From assembly GCA_041191265.1 (NCBI GenBank), contig JBEEPE010000241.1, positions 1 through 24,240 of the forward strand: a stretch of 24,240 nucleotides of DNA, given 5' to 3'. The first letter of the stretch is position 1, and every line of letters begins with the position of its first letter. This DNA is from JBEEPE01 sp041191265. Lineage in GTDB: Bacteria; Verrucomicrobiota; Verrucomicrobiia; Chthoniobacterales; Chthoniobacteraceae. The notes beneath the pieces were generated by a model. The model was not told the DNA's origin. It was given only the letters and a program-made list of their open reading frames with translations, and ran no database searches. A program made the translations under genes and the position numbers. This document shows, one piece after another, positions 14,182-23,461 of the stretch.

Positions 14182-15978
14182 ATGCAGACTGTTTCTTCTT
14201 CCTCTGAATCCGGTGTTGTCGCCGGGGTCGCTCCATTATCAGCAGCCCTGACTCCGCAGCCGCCGGTGGCGATGGTGTTGCCGCGGCAGGTGCCGGTTCA
14301 GAAGATGCGTCCGCCGAAGAAGAACGTTCCGCAGACGGGCCCGGAGCGGAACCGGATTTTGCTCGCGGTTCGGGCGTTTGTGGAGCGGGAGCGCCCGGTT
14401 CCTCCGTTGCCGATGGACCATTTGAAGGAGTTGGCGGACCGGTTGATTGCGCAGTTGGGGCTGGATTCCATTTATCGTGATTACGTTGGTGTTTTATTGA
14501 ACAACGAGACGTGGCGGGAGACGTTGGCGGCGGTGCCGTTTGAAAAGCGGTTGCTGTTGTTGCCCAAGTGTTTGCGGGTTGAGAACAAGTGTCCTGCGCC
14601 GTTCGACGAGTTTGGGCTGCTTTGCAAGCAGTGCGGGCTGTGTTCGATTCAAGATTTGCAGTTGGAGGCAGAGCGGTTGGGGTACGCGGTGCTCGTGGCG
14701 GAGGGGTCTGCCATCGTGATGTCCTTGATTCAGACGGGGAAAATCGAGGCGATCGTGGGGGTGAGCTGCTTGAGCGTGCTGGAGCGCGCGTTTCCGTACA
14801 TGGAAGCGGCGGCGGTGCCGGGTGTGGCGGTGCCTCTGTTGCAGGACGACTGTATTGATACGAACGTCGATTTGGACTGGGTGTGGGATTACATTCATTT
14901 GACGAGTGATGACCGGACGCGCCGGTTGGATTTGGGGGCACTGCGGGAGGAAGTGGATTTCTGGTTTACCTCGATGCATTTGGAAGGGGTGATGGGGCCG
15001 GTTGGGTCCGAGACGGAGCGGATTGGGCGGGAGTGGTTGATGCAGGCTGGGAAACGGTGGCGTCCATTTTTGACAGTGGCGGCGTTTCAGGCGTTGAGGG
15101 CGGACGCGGGTGAGTTGGATCCGGAGGCGGGGTTGGCGTTGCCAGAGAACCTGAGGTCGCTTGCGGTGGCGGTGGAGTGTTTCCACAAGGCGTCGCTGAT
15201 TCATGACGACATTGAGGATGGGGATGCGGAGCGGTACGGCGAGGCGACCTTGCACTCGAAGCACGGCGTTCCGGTTGCGCTGAACGTTGGAGACTACTTG
15301 ATTGGTGAGGGTTACCGGTTGCTGGCGAATGCGGCGTTCGATCCTGCGGTGCGGGTGGAAATGTTGCGGATTGCGGCGGAGGGCCAGGGGGAGCTGTGCC
15401 GAGGCCAAGGCGCGGAGCTTTTGTTGAGTCGCTCGCCGCGGGCGATGAACTCGGCGGAGGTGCTGGATATTTTCCGGAGCAAGACGGCGCCTGCGTTTTC
15501 CGTGGCGTTGCGGATTGGGGCGGTTGCGGCGGGGTTGGATGTGTTTCGCGAGGTGGATGAGGTGTTGGGCAAATACAGCGAGGCGCTTGGGATTGCGTAC
15601 CAGATTCGGGATGATTTGCAGGATCACCGCGGAGCGGACGGGAGTGATTTGGAGGCGGGGCGTCCGAGTTTGGTGATTGCGTCGGCGGCTGAGCGTGCGG
15701 ACGGGGCGGTTCGGGAGCGGGTAAACCTGTTCATGGCGCGGGGCGAGGGGGTTACGGCGGAAGAGGTGGAGCGGATTTGTCATGAATCCGGTGCGTTGGA
15801 GCGGTGCGAAGATTTGTTGGAGCGTTACAAGGAGGAGGCGATTCGGAGTTTGCGGGAGGTGGAGTTGGCGAGTTTGAAGGGGTTGTTGCGCCGGGTGATT
15901 GGAAAAATCTTCAACGACACGGAGATCAAGGGTTGGTGTAAAGAGTTCGAGGAGAAGAACCTCGGTTCAGCTCGGTAG
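14182..15978 (+). CDS. DUF116-polyprenyl synthetase fusion protein
   Basis: The 598-residue protein joins two domains. After a Pro-rich, probably disordered start (1-55), residues about 60-245 form a DUF116 domain with the cysteine set Cys130, Cys137, Cys148, Cys151 and Cys154 (PKCLR, KCPA, CKQCGLC), likely binding metal or an Fe-S cluster. Residues about 265-590 are a trans-isoprenyl diphosphate synthase, which extends allylic diphosphates with IPP. The first Asp-rich motif is DDIED (342-346) and the second DDLQD (477-481), both intact; GKRWRP near the domain start supplies IPP-binding residues. DUF116 alone has no established reaction. No Shine-Dalgarno is evident before the ATG at 14182. 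The stop is 14 bases before the metallopeptidase gene, so the two may share a transcript. The C-terminal domain is certain; the product chain length is not. Confidence 0.9.
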   Translation: MQTVSSSSESGVVAGVAPLSAALTPQPPVAMVLPRQVPVQKMRPPKKNVPQTGPERNRILLAVRAFVERERPVPPLPMDHLKELADRLIAQLGLDSIYRDYVGVLLNNETWRETLAAVPFEKRLLLLPKCLRVENKCPAPFDEFGLLCKQCGLCSIQDLQLEAERLGYAVLVAEGSAIVMSLIQTGKIEAIVGVSCLSVLERAFPYMEAAAVPGVAVPLLQDDCIDTNVDLDWVWDYIHLTSDDRTRRLDLGALREEVDFWFTSMHLEGVMGPVGSETERIGREWLMQAGKRWRPFLTVAAFQALRADAGELDPEAGLALPENLRSLAVAVECFHKASLIHDDIEDGDAERYGEATLHSKHGVPVALNVGDYLIGEGYRLLANAAFDPAVRVEMLRIAAEGQGELCRGQGAELLLSRSPRAMNSAEVLDIFRSKTAPAFSVALRIGAVAAGLDVFREVDEVLGKYSEALGIAYQIRDDLQDHRGADGSDLEAGRPSLVIASAAERADGAVRERVNLFMARGEGVTAEEVERICHESGALERCEDLLERYKEEAIRSLREVELASLKGLLRRVIGKIFNDTEIKGWCKEFEEKNLGSAR

Positions 15979-15992
15979 TCCGAGGAGCGCAC

Positions 15993-18632
15993 ATGATGGG
16001 GCCTTGGTTCAGCCGTGAGGGATCAGGGATGGGAGGGGAAGGGGCCTTTGTCAGGCTCCGAGGGGTGGCATTGGCGGTGAGCGGGTTGATGTTTGGTTTT
16101 TTTGCAGGGGCGGCAGATTTGGTGTCGATTGAGGATTGGCGGAAGGCGTGGAATGAGGGGCGGTACGAGGAGATGACGGGGCTCACGGAGCGGGAGGAGG
16201 TGTTTTGTTCGCCGACGGAGGGTTGGTTGACGGGCGAGGCGTTGATTGCGTTAGGGAAGCGTGCGGAGTTGGAGAAGTGGGCGGAACGGATGGCGAAGCG
16301 GATGCCGGAGACGTTGATTGGACCGTATTTACGGTATCGCGAGGCATTGGCGCGCGGTGATACACGGCTTGCTCGCACGCTGGCGGAGGAGGGGTGCCGG
16401 GTGTCGGACCGGCAGAGTTGGTGGGGGCGCCGCTCGCTGGATTTGGTCATGTTGGGCGCGATGCGGTTGGAGGCGGGGGCGGATGCGAAGACGGTGTTGA
16501 ACACGTATTTTTTGCCGGCGTTGCAGAAGTCAGCGGAATGTGAAGAGGCGTGGGAGGCGATTGTCCGGCTTGCCTTGGATCGCGGAGATCATGATTTGGC
16601 CTCGAAAAAGGCGAGGGAGGGTTTGAAAAAGTTTTCGTCGAACGTGCGGCTGAAGGTGATGTTGGGCGAGGCGCTGCGGAACACGGATTCGCGCAAGGCG
16701 ACGATGCTGTGGATGGAGGCGCTCTCGGTGAATCCGCAGATGTGGGACGCGATTTTTCTGTTGGGGTTGGGTCATTTGCATTCGGACACGAAGGATACGG
16801 CGAGGTTTTGGCTGGATCAGATTCCGGAGGGGCACGTGTATTCCCGGGCGATGCGGCTTGCGTTCGGGGTGATGGAGGGGCGATCGGGGAGCGAGTTGGT
16901 TTCGTCGGCGGGCGGACGGCGTGCGGCGGGGACGGATTGGAAACGGGATTTTCGGGAAGCGACGCCGTGGGTGTTGAGCAAGGCGGGGGAGTTGGTTTCC
17001 GGAGGGTATTTGTTTGCGGAGGGGGCAGCGCTCCAAGAGGCGGCGTGCGGGCTGGACGCGGAGTTTTTGATGGCGAAGCGGTTGCGGGGGGAGGATTTGC
17101 TGAAGCTGGGGCGTGTTGAGGAGGCGTGGAAACTTCTCGAGGAGGTGCACGCAAAGGACGGGTACGACGTGACGGTGTTTAACCTGTTGGAGTTGCGCGA
17201 CCGGACGAAGGGGCACGTTGAGCGCTTGAGCGGAGATGTGTTGGTTCGGATGTCGCCGTTGGAGATGGAGGTTTATGGGGATCGGTTGTTGACGTTGTTG
17301 GGTCGTGCGCGCGAGCGATTGGGGGTGCTTTACCAGTGGAAGCCTGAGGTGCCGACGCGGGTGGAGGTGTTTGATGTTCGCAAAGATTTCGCGGTTCGGA
17401 CGTTTGGGGCTCCTCGGGGTGAGGGGTACTTGGCGGTGTGCTTTGGGGACGTGATTACGGCGGGAGGGCCAAGGACTGCGGATGCCCGCGGCCACAGCTG
17501 GCAGGCGACGCTTTGGCATGAGTACACGCACACGGTGACGCTGGGGTTGAGTCGGAACCGGATTCCGCGTTGGTTGAGTGAGGGGATTTCGGTGATGGAG
17601 GAACAGGAGATGGATCCTGGGTGGGGGCACCGGTATCGTCCGCGACATCGCTCGCGGTTGATGCACGGGCAGCTGTATGGATTTGCTGACATCGCTGAAG
17701 CATTTGGTTCTGAGGAGCCTACCGAGATGGATTTTGCCTATTTTCAGGCGGGATTGATGGCGCGTTGGATGGCGGAGGCGAAGGGGCGCGCGGTATTGCG
17801 CGAGGTGCTCACGGAACTCGGAGAGGGGGGGGCGGTGAAGAAGGTGTTGGAGAAGCGGTACGGGAAGTTCGAGGAAATGGACCGCGCATTTTTCGCGTAT
17901 GCGAAGCGGTGGGCAGCGGCGCAGGGGGGCTCGTTGGATTGGCGCGATGTGGCGGATGCGGTGACGGACGAGGCCTCGCGGACGGATTACTTTTCGGTGA
18001 TGGCGCGAGTGCGGAGGGCGATGGGGGCGAAGGATTGGAAGGCTGCGGAGCAGGAGTTGCGGCGGGTGGTGACGGAAGCGCCGCTGGTGCGCGACGAGGA
18101 GAAAGGGCCGTGGATGTTGCTGGCGCGGGCGCGTCGGGAGTTGGGGGATACTGCGGGAGAGCGTCAGGCCTTGGAGGAGGCGTTGAAGTTGGATCATTCG
18201 ATGCCCACGGCTTGGGAGCGTCTCATGGAGTTGGTGGAATCGTCGGGTGATGAGGAGGAACGGTTGCGCGTGAGTGAGGGATATTTGGGAGTCGATCCGT
18301 TGAACGCAGGGCTGTTGACGAAGCGGGTTGGTTGGTTGGAAAAAACGGGCCGGGTTACTGAGGCGGTTGGCGAATGTGCGCGGCTGAAGCGCCTTGAACC
18401 GGAGCGTGAGGCGAGGTGGGATTCGCGGATGGGTGTATTGCTTGCTGGCGTCGATAACGTTCGCGCAAGAAAGCATTTACTGGACGCGCTAGCGACCAAT
18501 CCTCGCGATCGCAGGGCCTTGGATACTCTGGACCGGATGGACCGAAATGCGGCGGCGTCAGGAGAGCAAACTACGAATAGGAAGAAGGTTCCAGCTGCCG
18601 AACCGGCAAAAGGTGGAGGGGGAGTGCGATGA
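15993..18632 (+). CDS. Exported TPR-flanked HExxH metallopeptidase
   Basis: The 879-residue protein starts with a long signal-like region (hydrophobic core about 24-40, VALAVSGLMFGFFAGAA). TPR-like helical repeats run to about 430. A gluzincin (peptidase MA-like) domain follows, with zinc motif HEYTH at 509-513 and a third ligand candidate Glu530 in RWLSEGISV. Further TPR-like repeats (about 670-850) end in a Lys/Pro-rich tail. It is probably a zinc peptidase in the periplasm or outer surface, with the repeats holding partners or substrate. GAGGAG at 15982-15987 supports the ATG at 15993; an ATG at 16029 is an alternative that still leaves the signal. Its stop overlaps the DUF4159 start by 4 bases. 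The substrate is unknown. Confidence 0.85.
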   Translation: MMGPWFSREGSGMGGEGAFVRLRGVALAVSGLMFGFFAGAADLVSIEDWRKAWNEGRYEEMTGLTEREEVFCSPTEGWLTGEALIALGKRAELEKWAERMAKRMPETLIGPYLRYREALARGDTRLARTLAEEGCRVSDRQSWWGRRSLDLVMLGAMRLEAGADAKTVLNTYFLPALQKSAECEEAWEAIVRLALDRGDHDLASKKAREGLKKFSSNVRLKVMLGEALRNTDSRKATMLWMEALSVNPQMWDAIFLLGLGHLHSDTKDTARFWLDQIPEGHVYSRAMRLAFGVMEGRSGSELVSSAGGRRAAGTDWKRDFREATPWVLSKAGELVSGGYLFAEGAALQEAACGLDAEFLMAKRLRGEDLLKLGRVEEAWKLLEEVHAKDGYDVTVFNLLELRDRTKGHVERLSGDVLVRMSPLEMEVYGDRLLTLLGRARERLGVLYQWKPEVPTRVEVFDVRKDFAVRTFGAPRGEGYLAVCFGDVITAGGPRTADARGHSWQATLWHEYTHTVTLGLSRNRIPRWLSEGISVMEEQEMDPGWGHRYRPRHRSRLMHGQLYGFADIAEAFGSEEPTEMDFAYFQAGLMARWMAEAKGRAVLREVLTELGEGGAVKKVLEKRYGKFEEMDRAFFAYAKRWAAAQGGSLDWRDVADAVTDEASRTDYFSVMARVRRAMGAKDWKAAEQELRRVVTEAPLVRDEEKGPWMLLARARRELGDTAGERQALEEALKLDHSMPTAWERLMELVESSGDEEERLRVSEGYLGVDPLNAGLLTKRVGWLEKTGRVTEAVGECARLKRLEPEREARWDSRMGVLLAGVDNVRARKHLLDALATNPRDRRALDTLDRMDRNAAASGEQTTNRKKVPAAEPAKGGGGVR

Positions 18633-19498
18633 AGCGTTGGCGGAAGAGTTTGATGGGGATGATGTTGGCGCTTTGGGCGCTTTTGGCGGGCATTTGGGTG
18701 TACCGTGGCTTTGCGGATGGGATTCCTCCGCCCGGCGCGAGGACGGCGCGCGAGGCGTTGCGCGATCCGGACGAAATCCCGAGGTGGAAGCATCGCAAGG
18801 GCTTTGAGAAAGATACGTTTACGTTCGTGCGTTTGCGGTACTCGGTTGCGGGGTATACGGGGCGTCAAAATCCTTATCGCTGGGCGATTGATTATCCTGA
18901 TGCGGATTTAAATCTCTCGTGGCGGTTGCATCAGATGACGTCGTTGAAGGTGGACCCGGACACCCGCATTTTGGACATCATGGATCCTGAACTTTTTCGG
19001 TATCCGTTTGTGTACATGGTTGAACCGGGTGATTTGCATTTGTCTGATAAAGAGGTTGTTCAGTTGCGGAACCACCTAATGAATGGCGGATTTTTGATGG
19101 TGGACGATTTTTGGGGGGAAGCGGAGTGGGACGGGTTTGAGTCGGAGATGCGCCGGGTGTTTCCGGATCGGAAGTGGCGGGATTTGCCGCGTTCGCATCC
19201 GCTGTTTCACTGTGTTTTTGATATTCCGGATACGTTGAATTTGCAGTGTCCCAACGTGATGCTTGGGACGAGGAGTGAGTACACGGGGGTGACATGGGAA
19301 CGGGATGACGCGCGCGACGCGCACTTTCGCGTGTGGGAGGATGACCGCGGTCGGATTTGTGTCATCGCGTGTCACAACACGGATAATGGAGACGGTTGGG
19401 AGCGCGAGGGGGAGAACGAGTATTACTTTCGCAACTTCTCGGAGAAGAAGGCTTATCCGTTGGGGATTAACATCATTTTTTGGGCGATGACCCATTGA
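18629..19498 (+). CDS. DUF4159-domain membrane-anchored protein
   Basis: The 289-residue protein has an N-terminal membrane helix (about 7-27, SLMGMMLALWALLAGIWVYRG) and then a DUF4159 domain from about 65 to the end. Diagnostic blocks are FTFVRLRYS, DYPDADLNLSWRLHQMTS, YPFVYMVEPGDLHLSDKEVVQLRNHL, GGFLMVDDFWG, LPRSHPLFHCVFD and the late YPLGINIIFWAMTH. DUF4159 adopts a GATase-like fold by family description, without a known reaction. In many Alphaproteobacteria the domain is fused behind a BatA segment in MoxR/DUF58 operons; here it is a separate gene. The ATGA overlap with the peptidase stop implies coupling, and the MoxR gene follows 21 bases later. Confidence 0.9.
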   Translation: MKRWRKSLMGMMLALWALLAGIWVYRGFADGIPPPGARTAREALRDPDEIPRWKHRKGFEKDTFTFVRLRYSVAGYTGRQNPYRWAIDYPDADLNLSWRLHQMTSLKVDPDTRILDIMDPELFRYPFVYMVEPGDLHLSDKEVVQLRNHLMNGGFLMVDDFWGEAEWDGFESEMRRVFPDRKWRDLPRSHPLFHCVFDIPDTLNLQCPNVMLGTRSEYTGVTWERDDARDAHFRVWEDDRGRICVIACHNTDNGDGWEREGENEYYFRNFSEKKAYPLGINIIFWAMTH

Positions 19499-19519
19499 GC
19501 AGACCACGATTTCGAACCC

Positions 19520-20494
19520 ATGAATGACGACGGCACATTTGAAAAGTTAGCGGGGGCGCGGACCCGAATTTCGGAGCAGTTGAGCAAGGTGGTGGTGGGG
19601 CAATCGGAGGTTGTGGAGCAGGTTTTGACGGCCTTGATCGCTGGTGGAAACTGTCTGATCACGGGAGCACCCGGATTAGCCAAGACGTTGTTGGTAAAAA
19701 CGTTGGCGGACATTTTTTCACTCCGCTTTCAGCGGATTCAGTTCACGCCGGATTTGATGCCGTCGGACATCACGGGCATGGAGATTTTGTCGGAGAGCGA
19801 CGGTGTGCGGTCGATGAAGTTTGTGGAGGGGCCCGTGTTTGCGCAGATGTTGTTGGCGGACGAAATCAATCGGACGCCGCCCAAGACGCAGGCGGCGTTG
19901 CTGGAGGCGATGCAGGAGCGGCAGGTGACGGTGGCGGGGAAACGGTATGAGCTTCCGCGTCCGTTTTTTGTGTTGGCGACGCAGAATCCGTTGGAGATGG
20001 AAGGCACGTACGTATTGCCGGAGGCGCAGTTGGATCGGTTCATGTTTAACGTGGTGATGGATTACTTGCCGGAGGCGGATGAGGTGGAGGTGATTCGGAG
20101 GACGACGTCCTCACAGCGCGCGGAGGTGGAGGCGGTATTCAACGCGGACGATGTGCTGGCGTTTCAGAAAGTGGTGCGTGATGTGCCTGTGGCGGAGGGG
20201 ATTATTCGGGATGCTGTGAAATTGTCGGCTGCGAGTCGTCCCAACCGTGAGGGGTCAAAGGATTGGGTGAATCGCTGGGTGGGATGGGGTGCGGGAACGC
20301 GGGCGGCGCAGTATTTGGTATTGGGGGGAAAGGTTCGAGCGTTGTGGGATGGGCGTCCGTTTGTGACGCGGGAAGACATTTTGGCGATGGCGTTACCGGT
20401 GTTGCGGCATCGCGTGGTGGTGAACTACAAGGCGGATGCGGACGGGGTGACGTCGGCGGATGTGGTGGCGCGGTTGGTGGAGGAGCTTTTCTAA
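19520..20494 (+). CDS. moxR: MoxR-family AAA+ ATPase
   Basis: This 324-residue MoxR/RavA-type AAA+ ATPase has Walker A GAPGLAKT at 49-56 and Walker B LLADEINR with Asp114-Glu115. It also has the MoxR-specific RTPPKTQAALLEAMQE, sensor 1 region FVLATQNPLEMEGTYVLPEAQLDRF, and a C-terminal lid ending in FVTREDILAMALPVLRHRV. MoxR proteins act as chaperone-like remodelers, usually with VWA-domain partners inserted at metal or cofactor sites; here DUF58 and BatA/VWA partners follow directly. It is cytoplasmic. There is no strong Shine-Dalgarno before the ATG. Length and motifs are normal, so it should be active. Confidence 0.95.
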   Translation: MNDDGTFEKLAGARTRISEQLSKVVVGQSEVVEQVLTALIAGGNCLITGAPGLAKTLLVKTLADIFSLRFQRIQFTPDLMPSDITGMEILSESDGVRSMKFVEGPVFAQMLLADEINRTPPKTQAALLEAMQERQVTVAGKRYELPRPFFVLATQNPLEMEGTYVLPEAQLDRFMFNVVMDYLPEADEVEVIRRTTSSQRAEVEAVFNADDVLAFQKVVRDVPVAEGIIRDAVKLSAASRPNREGSKDWVNRWVGWGAGTRAAQYLVLGGKVRALWDGRPFVTREDILAMALPVLRHRVVVNYKADADGVTSADVVARLVEELF

Positions 20495-20543
20495 GCGAGC
20501 GATGGGTGCTGGGACGGTCAATCGAGCGGAGGAGGCGGATGCG

Positions 20544-21494
20544 ATGCAGCGTCGGTGGCTCGATGTGGACACGTTGATGGCGATTCGGTCGTTACCGGTG
20601 CGTGTGCGCAGGGTGCTGGAGGGGATGCGATTGGGAGCGCATCGGAGCGTTCGGCGCGGGAGTTCCGTGGAGTTTGCGGAGTATCGCGGGTATGTGCCGG
20701 GCGATGATTTGAGACGGTTGGATTGGAAGCGGATGGCGCGTTCGGGGCGTGCTTATGTTCGCCAGTACGAGGATGAAACGTCGTTGGATTGCGTGTTGGT
20801 CTCGGACTTGAGTGCGTCCATGGCGTTTGGGGGCGGGGGGGCGGCGAAGGCGGATTGGGCGCGGACGTTTCTTGGGACATTGGGGATGTTTTTGTTGGAG
20901 GCGGGGGAAGCGGTGGGATTGGTTCGCTGCGGGGGTGGGATGATGGGGGCGGTTCCGTTGGGGGTTGGGAGTCGGCGGAGTGCGCGGTGGTGGCCGGTAC
21001 TGGATGCTGCGCCGACGGGCGATGCGGGACCGGTTGATGGATTGCGTTTGGCCTGCGGGTGGGTGCGTCGGCGTTCGCTGGTGGTGGTGGTGTCTGATTT
21101 TTTGGGAGATGCGGAGGAATGGGAGGCGGAGGTGCGGCGACTGGTGCTGGCTCGGAATGAGGTGGTGTTGGTGGAGGTGTTGTCGCGGGAGGAGTTGGAG
21201 TTTCCGTATGAGGGTGCGTGGTGGGTGAAAGACCCTGAGACGGGGTTGGGTGTTCGGGTTGATGGCGGTGCGGCGAGGGACGAGTATTTGCTGCGATTTG
21301 GCGAGCATCGGAAGCGGTTGGATTCGCTGGCGATGTCGAGTGGAGCGCGGTTGTTGCGGTGTACGGTTGAGGCGCCGTTCGAGCCGGTGGTTTCGGGGGT
21401 GGCGGGTATTCTTCGTGGCGTGCCTTCAACGTTGGTGCAGGGCGATATTGAGGCCGCGCAAGGGCGCGTTGATCGGAGAGGAGGCGAGCGGTGA
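20544..21494 (+). CDS. DUF58/VWA-like protein, MoxR partner
   Basis: The protein has 316 residues from the ATG at 20544, preferred because GGAGGAGG lies eight bases upstream and the sequence then starts like other DUF58 proteins. An ATG at 20502 would add 14 residues but has no good ribosome site. The DUF58 signature HRSVRRGSSVEFAEYRGYVPGDDLRRLDWKRMARSG-type block appears at about residues 32-68. A VWA-like domain follows with MIDAS residues DLSAS at 88-92 and strand LVVVVSDFLGD. DUF58 proteins accompany MoxR ATPases and are thought to bridge them to membrane partners. The stop overlaps the next start (GTGA at 21491-21494). Confidence 0.92.
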   Translation: MQRRWLDVDTLMAIRSLPVRVRRVLEGMRLGAHRSVRRGSSVEFAEYRGYVPGDDLRRLDWKRMARSGRAYVRQYEDETSLDCVLVSDLSASMAFGGGGAAKADWARTFLGTLGMFLLEAGEAVGLVRCGGGMMGAVPLGVGSRRSARWWPVLDAAPTGDAGPVDGLRLACGWVRRRSLVVVVSDFLGDAEEWEAEVRRLVLARNEVVLVEVLSREELEFPYEGAWWVKDPETGLGVRVDGGAARDEYLLRFGEHRKRLDSLAMSSGARLLRCTVEAPFEPVVSGVAGILRGVPSTLVQGDIEAAQGRVDRRGGER

Positions 21495-23461
21495 ACTGGC
21501 TTTCCCCATGGTTTTTGCTCGGGGCAGTGGCGATTGCGGGACCGCTGATTGCGCACCTGCGGCGGCGTGATGATTCGCGGATTTTGCTGTTGCCCACGCA
21601 ACGGTTTGTGGCGGAACGGAAACCGCCGGAGACGAAACGGCGACGGTTGCAGGACGTGCTGTTGTTCTTGTTGCGGGCGCTCGCGCTGGGTGCGGTTTCG
21701 TTGGCGTTTGCGCGTCCGTTTTTTGACGCAAATCCAGGGGCGCTGGCGGAGCCGACTCGGCGGGTGGTGGTGTTGGTGGATCGTAGCGCGAGTTTGCGGG
21801 GGGCAGGTGAAGGGCAGGTTCGGGAGGCTTTGCGCAAGCTCGGCGCGGGATTGTTTGAGGTAGCAGATGTGTCGGTTGCTTTTTTTGATGGCGGCGTTCG
21901 GGAGGCATTGACTGCGGAGGAGTGGGCAAAAGGGGATGGGGGCGTGCGGAAAGCGTTGTGGGAAAAAATGATGGAGGAATGGGCGCCTGGGTGGGGAGGG
22001 ACGGGTCTGGATGAAGCCTTGCGCTACGCGTCGGTTCGCATGGGGGGCGAGGACGGTCTCCGTGCGCGGTCGGGTGAGGTGGAGGTGGTGAGTGATTTCC
22101 AGCAGGGAAGTCGGATTGCGGGTGCGCGGGATTTGCCTTGGCCTGCGGGGGTTGGGGTGCGGTTGCACCGTGTGGGGAGTGAGGAGCCTGCGGCGAGCGT
22201 GCGTTGGTTGCCGGCGGAGGAGGGTGTTCCGGTGAAAGAGTGGCGCTTTGAAGTTCGCGCAAAGCGCTCTGGGGGGCGGGTGATGATGATGGTGGATGGT
22301 GCGGATGCGCAGGGACGGTTTACTGAGGGCAAGCCGGAAACGCTGGATTTGAAGGATGGTCAGCGGCGCGTGGTCACTGTTCCCATTAACGGCGCGGGAT
22401 TGGTTCGTGTCCGGGTGGGGGAGGGAAAAGCGGCTGAGGAGGTTGCGTATGCAGCGGCGAAGGCGCGAAGGGCTGTTCGGATTGCGGTGGCTGGAAAGGA
22501 TGATGCGGGAAGCCCGGGCGGGCGGCATTTTTTTGAGACTGCGATTCGGGCGCATGGAGAAGTAGAGATTCTGCCGGACGGTGTTGAGGGGGCGTCACTC
22601 GTGGCTTGGACGGGAGGCGCGGATCGTGCCATGGTCCCCGCGCTGGCCGATCGGGTTCGGGAGGGGGCCGTGGGGGTGTTATGGGCGGGGGACGGGCTGG
22701 ACGTGGATGTTCTCAAAGGGTTGACGGGATACGATTTTGAGATGGGTGCTGCGGAGGATCGGACGGTGTTAGTGGCGGGGATTGATCGTTCGCATTGGGT
22801 GCTGAGGCCAATGGTTCAAGCGCGGTTTGATGATCTTTCGGGAGTGCGATTTTGGCGCGTGAGGCGGCTGGTTCCTCCCGCGGACGCGCGGGTGGTGTTA
22901 TCGTTTGATGACGGGCGTCCCGCGTTGGTGGAGGTGCCTTCGGGTCAGGGGAGTTGGTTGGTGTGGTCGTGCGGGCTTGCTCCTCAGGATTCGCAGTTTG
23001 GATTGTCGACACGCTTTTTGCCGTGGCTGTCGGGGATTTTGGAGAAGGTGCGCGGCGAAGGTGGAGACGTGCGGCCGGTTGTGATTGGGCGAAAGGCGGC
23101 GGGTGCGGTGGGGACGCGCCGAGTATTTCCGGCGGGAGACGGTCAGGCGCTTGAGATGGATGCTCCGGGCGTTTACGAGGGCGAGGACGGGACGCGATGG
23201 GTGGCGAGTGTTCCGCCGGAGGAGTTGCAGCGTGAGCCACTCGCGGATTCACAGTTGCGTGCGTTGGGATTGCCGTTGGAGGCGGTGGGCGGTGGGGGCG
23301 CTGGTGGCGATGAACCGAGGGCGCGTGGCGCTCGAGTGGCGGAGCGTCTTGAGGCGGAGCAATCCCTTTGGAAACGGGTCATTTGGGGTGTGGTGATGAT
23401 TTTGCTTCTTGAGAGTTTCATCGCGGGGAGGCGTTCCCGAACAACCGTTGCATCACCATGA
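21491..23461 (+). CDS. BatA-like membrane protein with VWA and GATase-like regions
   Basis: The 656-residue protein uses a GTG start that overlaps the DUF58 stop. The N-terminus is a BatA segment: a membrane helix (WLSPWFLLGAVAIAGPLIAHL), the RRLQDVLLFLLRALALGAVSLAFARP second helix (about 55-75), then a VWA domain. MIDAS residues DRSAS lie at 97-101 and GGTGLDEAL supplies the later Thr. Residues about 215-320 look like a beta-sandwich, and about 325-520 resemble a GATase-like region as in DUF4159 proteins. A final helix lies near 630-645 (VIWGVVMILLLESFIAG). The VWA domain is placed between helices and probably faces the periplasm. Related Bat proteins of Bacteroides were linked to aerotolerance. 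The next gene starts within its last codons (ATGA). Confidence 0.88.
   Translation: MNWLSPWFLLGAVAIAGPLIAHLRRRDDSRILLLPTQRFVAERKPPETKRRRLQDVLLFLLRALALGAVSLAFARPFFDANPGALAEPTRRVVVLVDRSASLRGAGEGQVREALRKLGAGLFEVADVSVAFFDGGVREALTAEEWAKGDGGVRKALWEKMMEEWAPGWGGTGLDEALRYASVRMGGEDGLRARSGEVEVVSDFQQGSRIAGARDLPWPAGVGVRLHRVGSEEPAASVRWLPAEEGVPVKEWRFEVRAKRSGGRVMMMVDGADAQGRFTEGKPETLDLKDGQRRVVTVPINGAGLVRVRVGEGKAAEEVAYAAAKARRAVRIAVAGKDDAGSPGGRHFFETAIRAHGEVEILPDGVEGASLVAWTGGADRAMVPALADRVREGAVGVLWAGDGLDVDVLKGLTGYDFEMGAAEDRTVLVAGIDRSHWVLRPMVQARFDDLSGVRFWRVRRLVPPADARVVLSFDDGRPALVEVPSGQGSWLVWSCGLAPQDSQFGLSTRFLPWLSGILEKVRGEGGDVRPVVIGRKAAGAVGTRRVFPAGDGQALEMDAPGVYEGEDGTRWVASVPPEELQREPLADSQLRALGLPLEAVGGGGAGGDEPRARGARVAERLEAEQSLWKRVIWGVVMILLLESFIAGRRSRTTVASP

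Noticed and set aside
16530..18476. A 648-codon open frame on the minus strand, and similar long antisense frames at 20753-22555, 20518-21837, 14494-15783 and 8772-10346
   Set aside because: Products are Arg/His/Pro/Leu- or Ser/Pro-rich with no domains, and they lie opposite clear genes. Scarcity of A-rich stop complements in the skewed plus strand explains their length.
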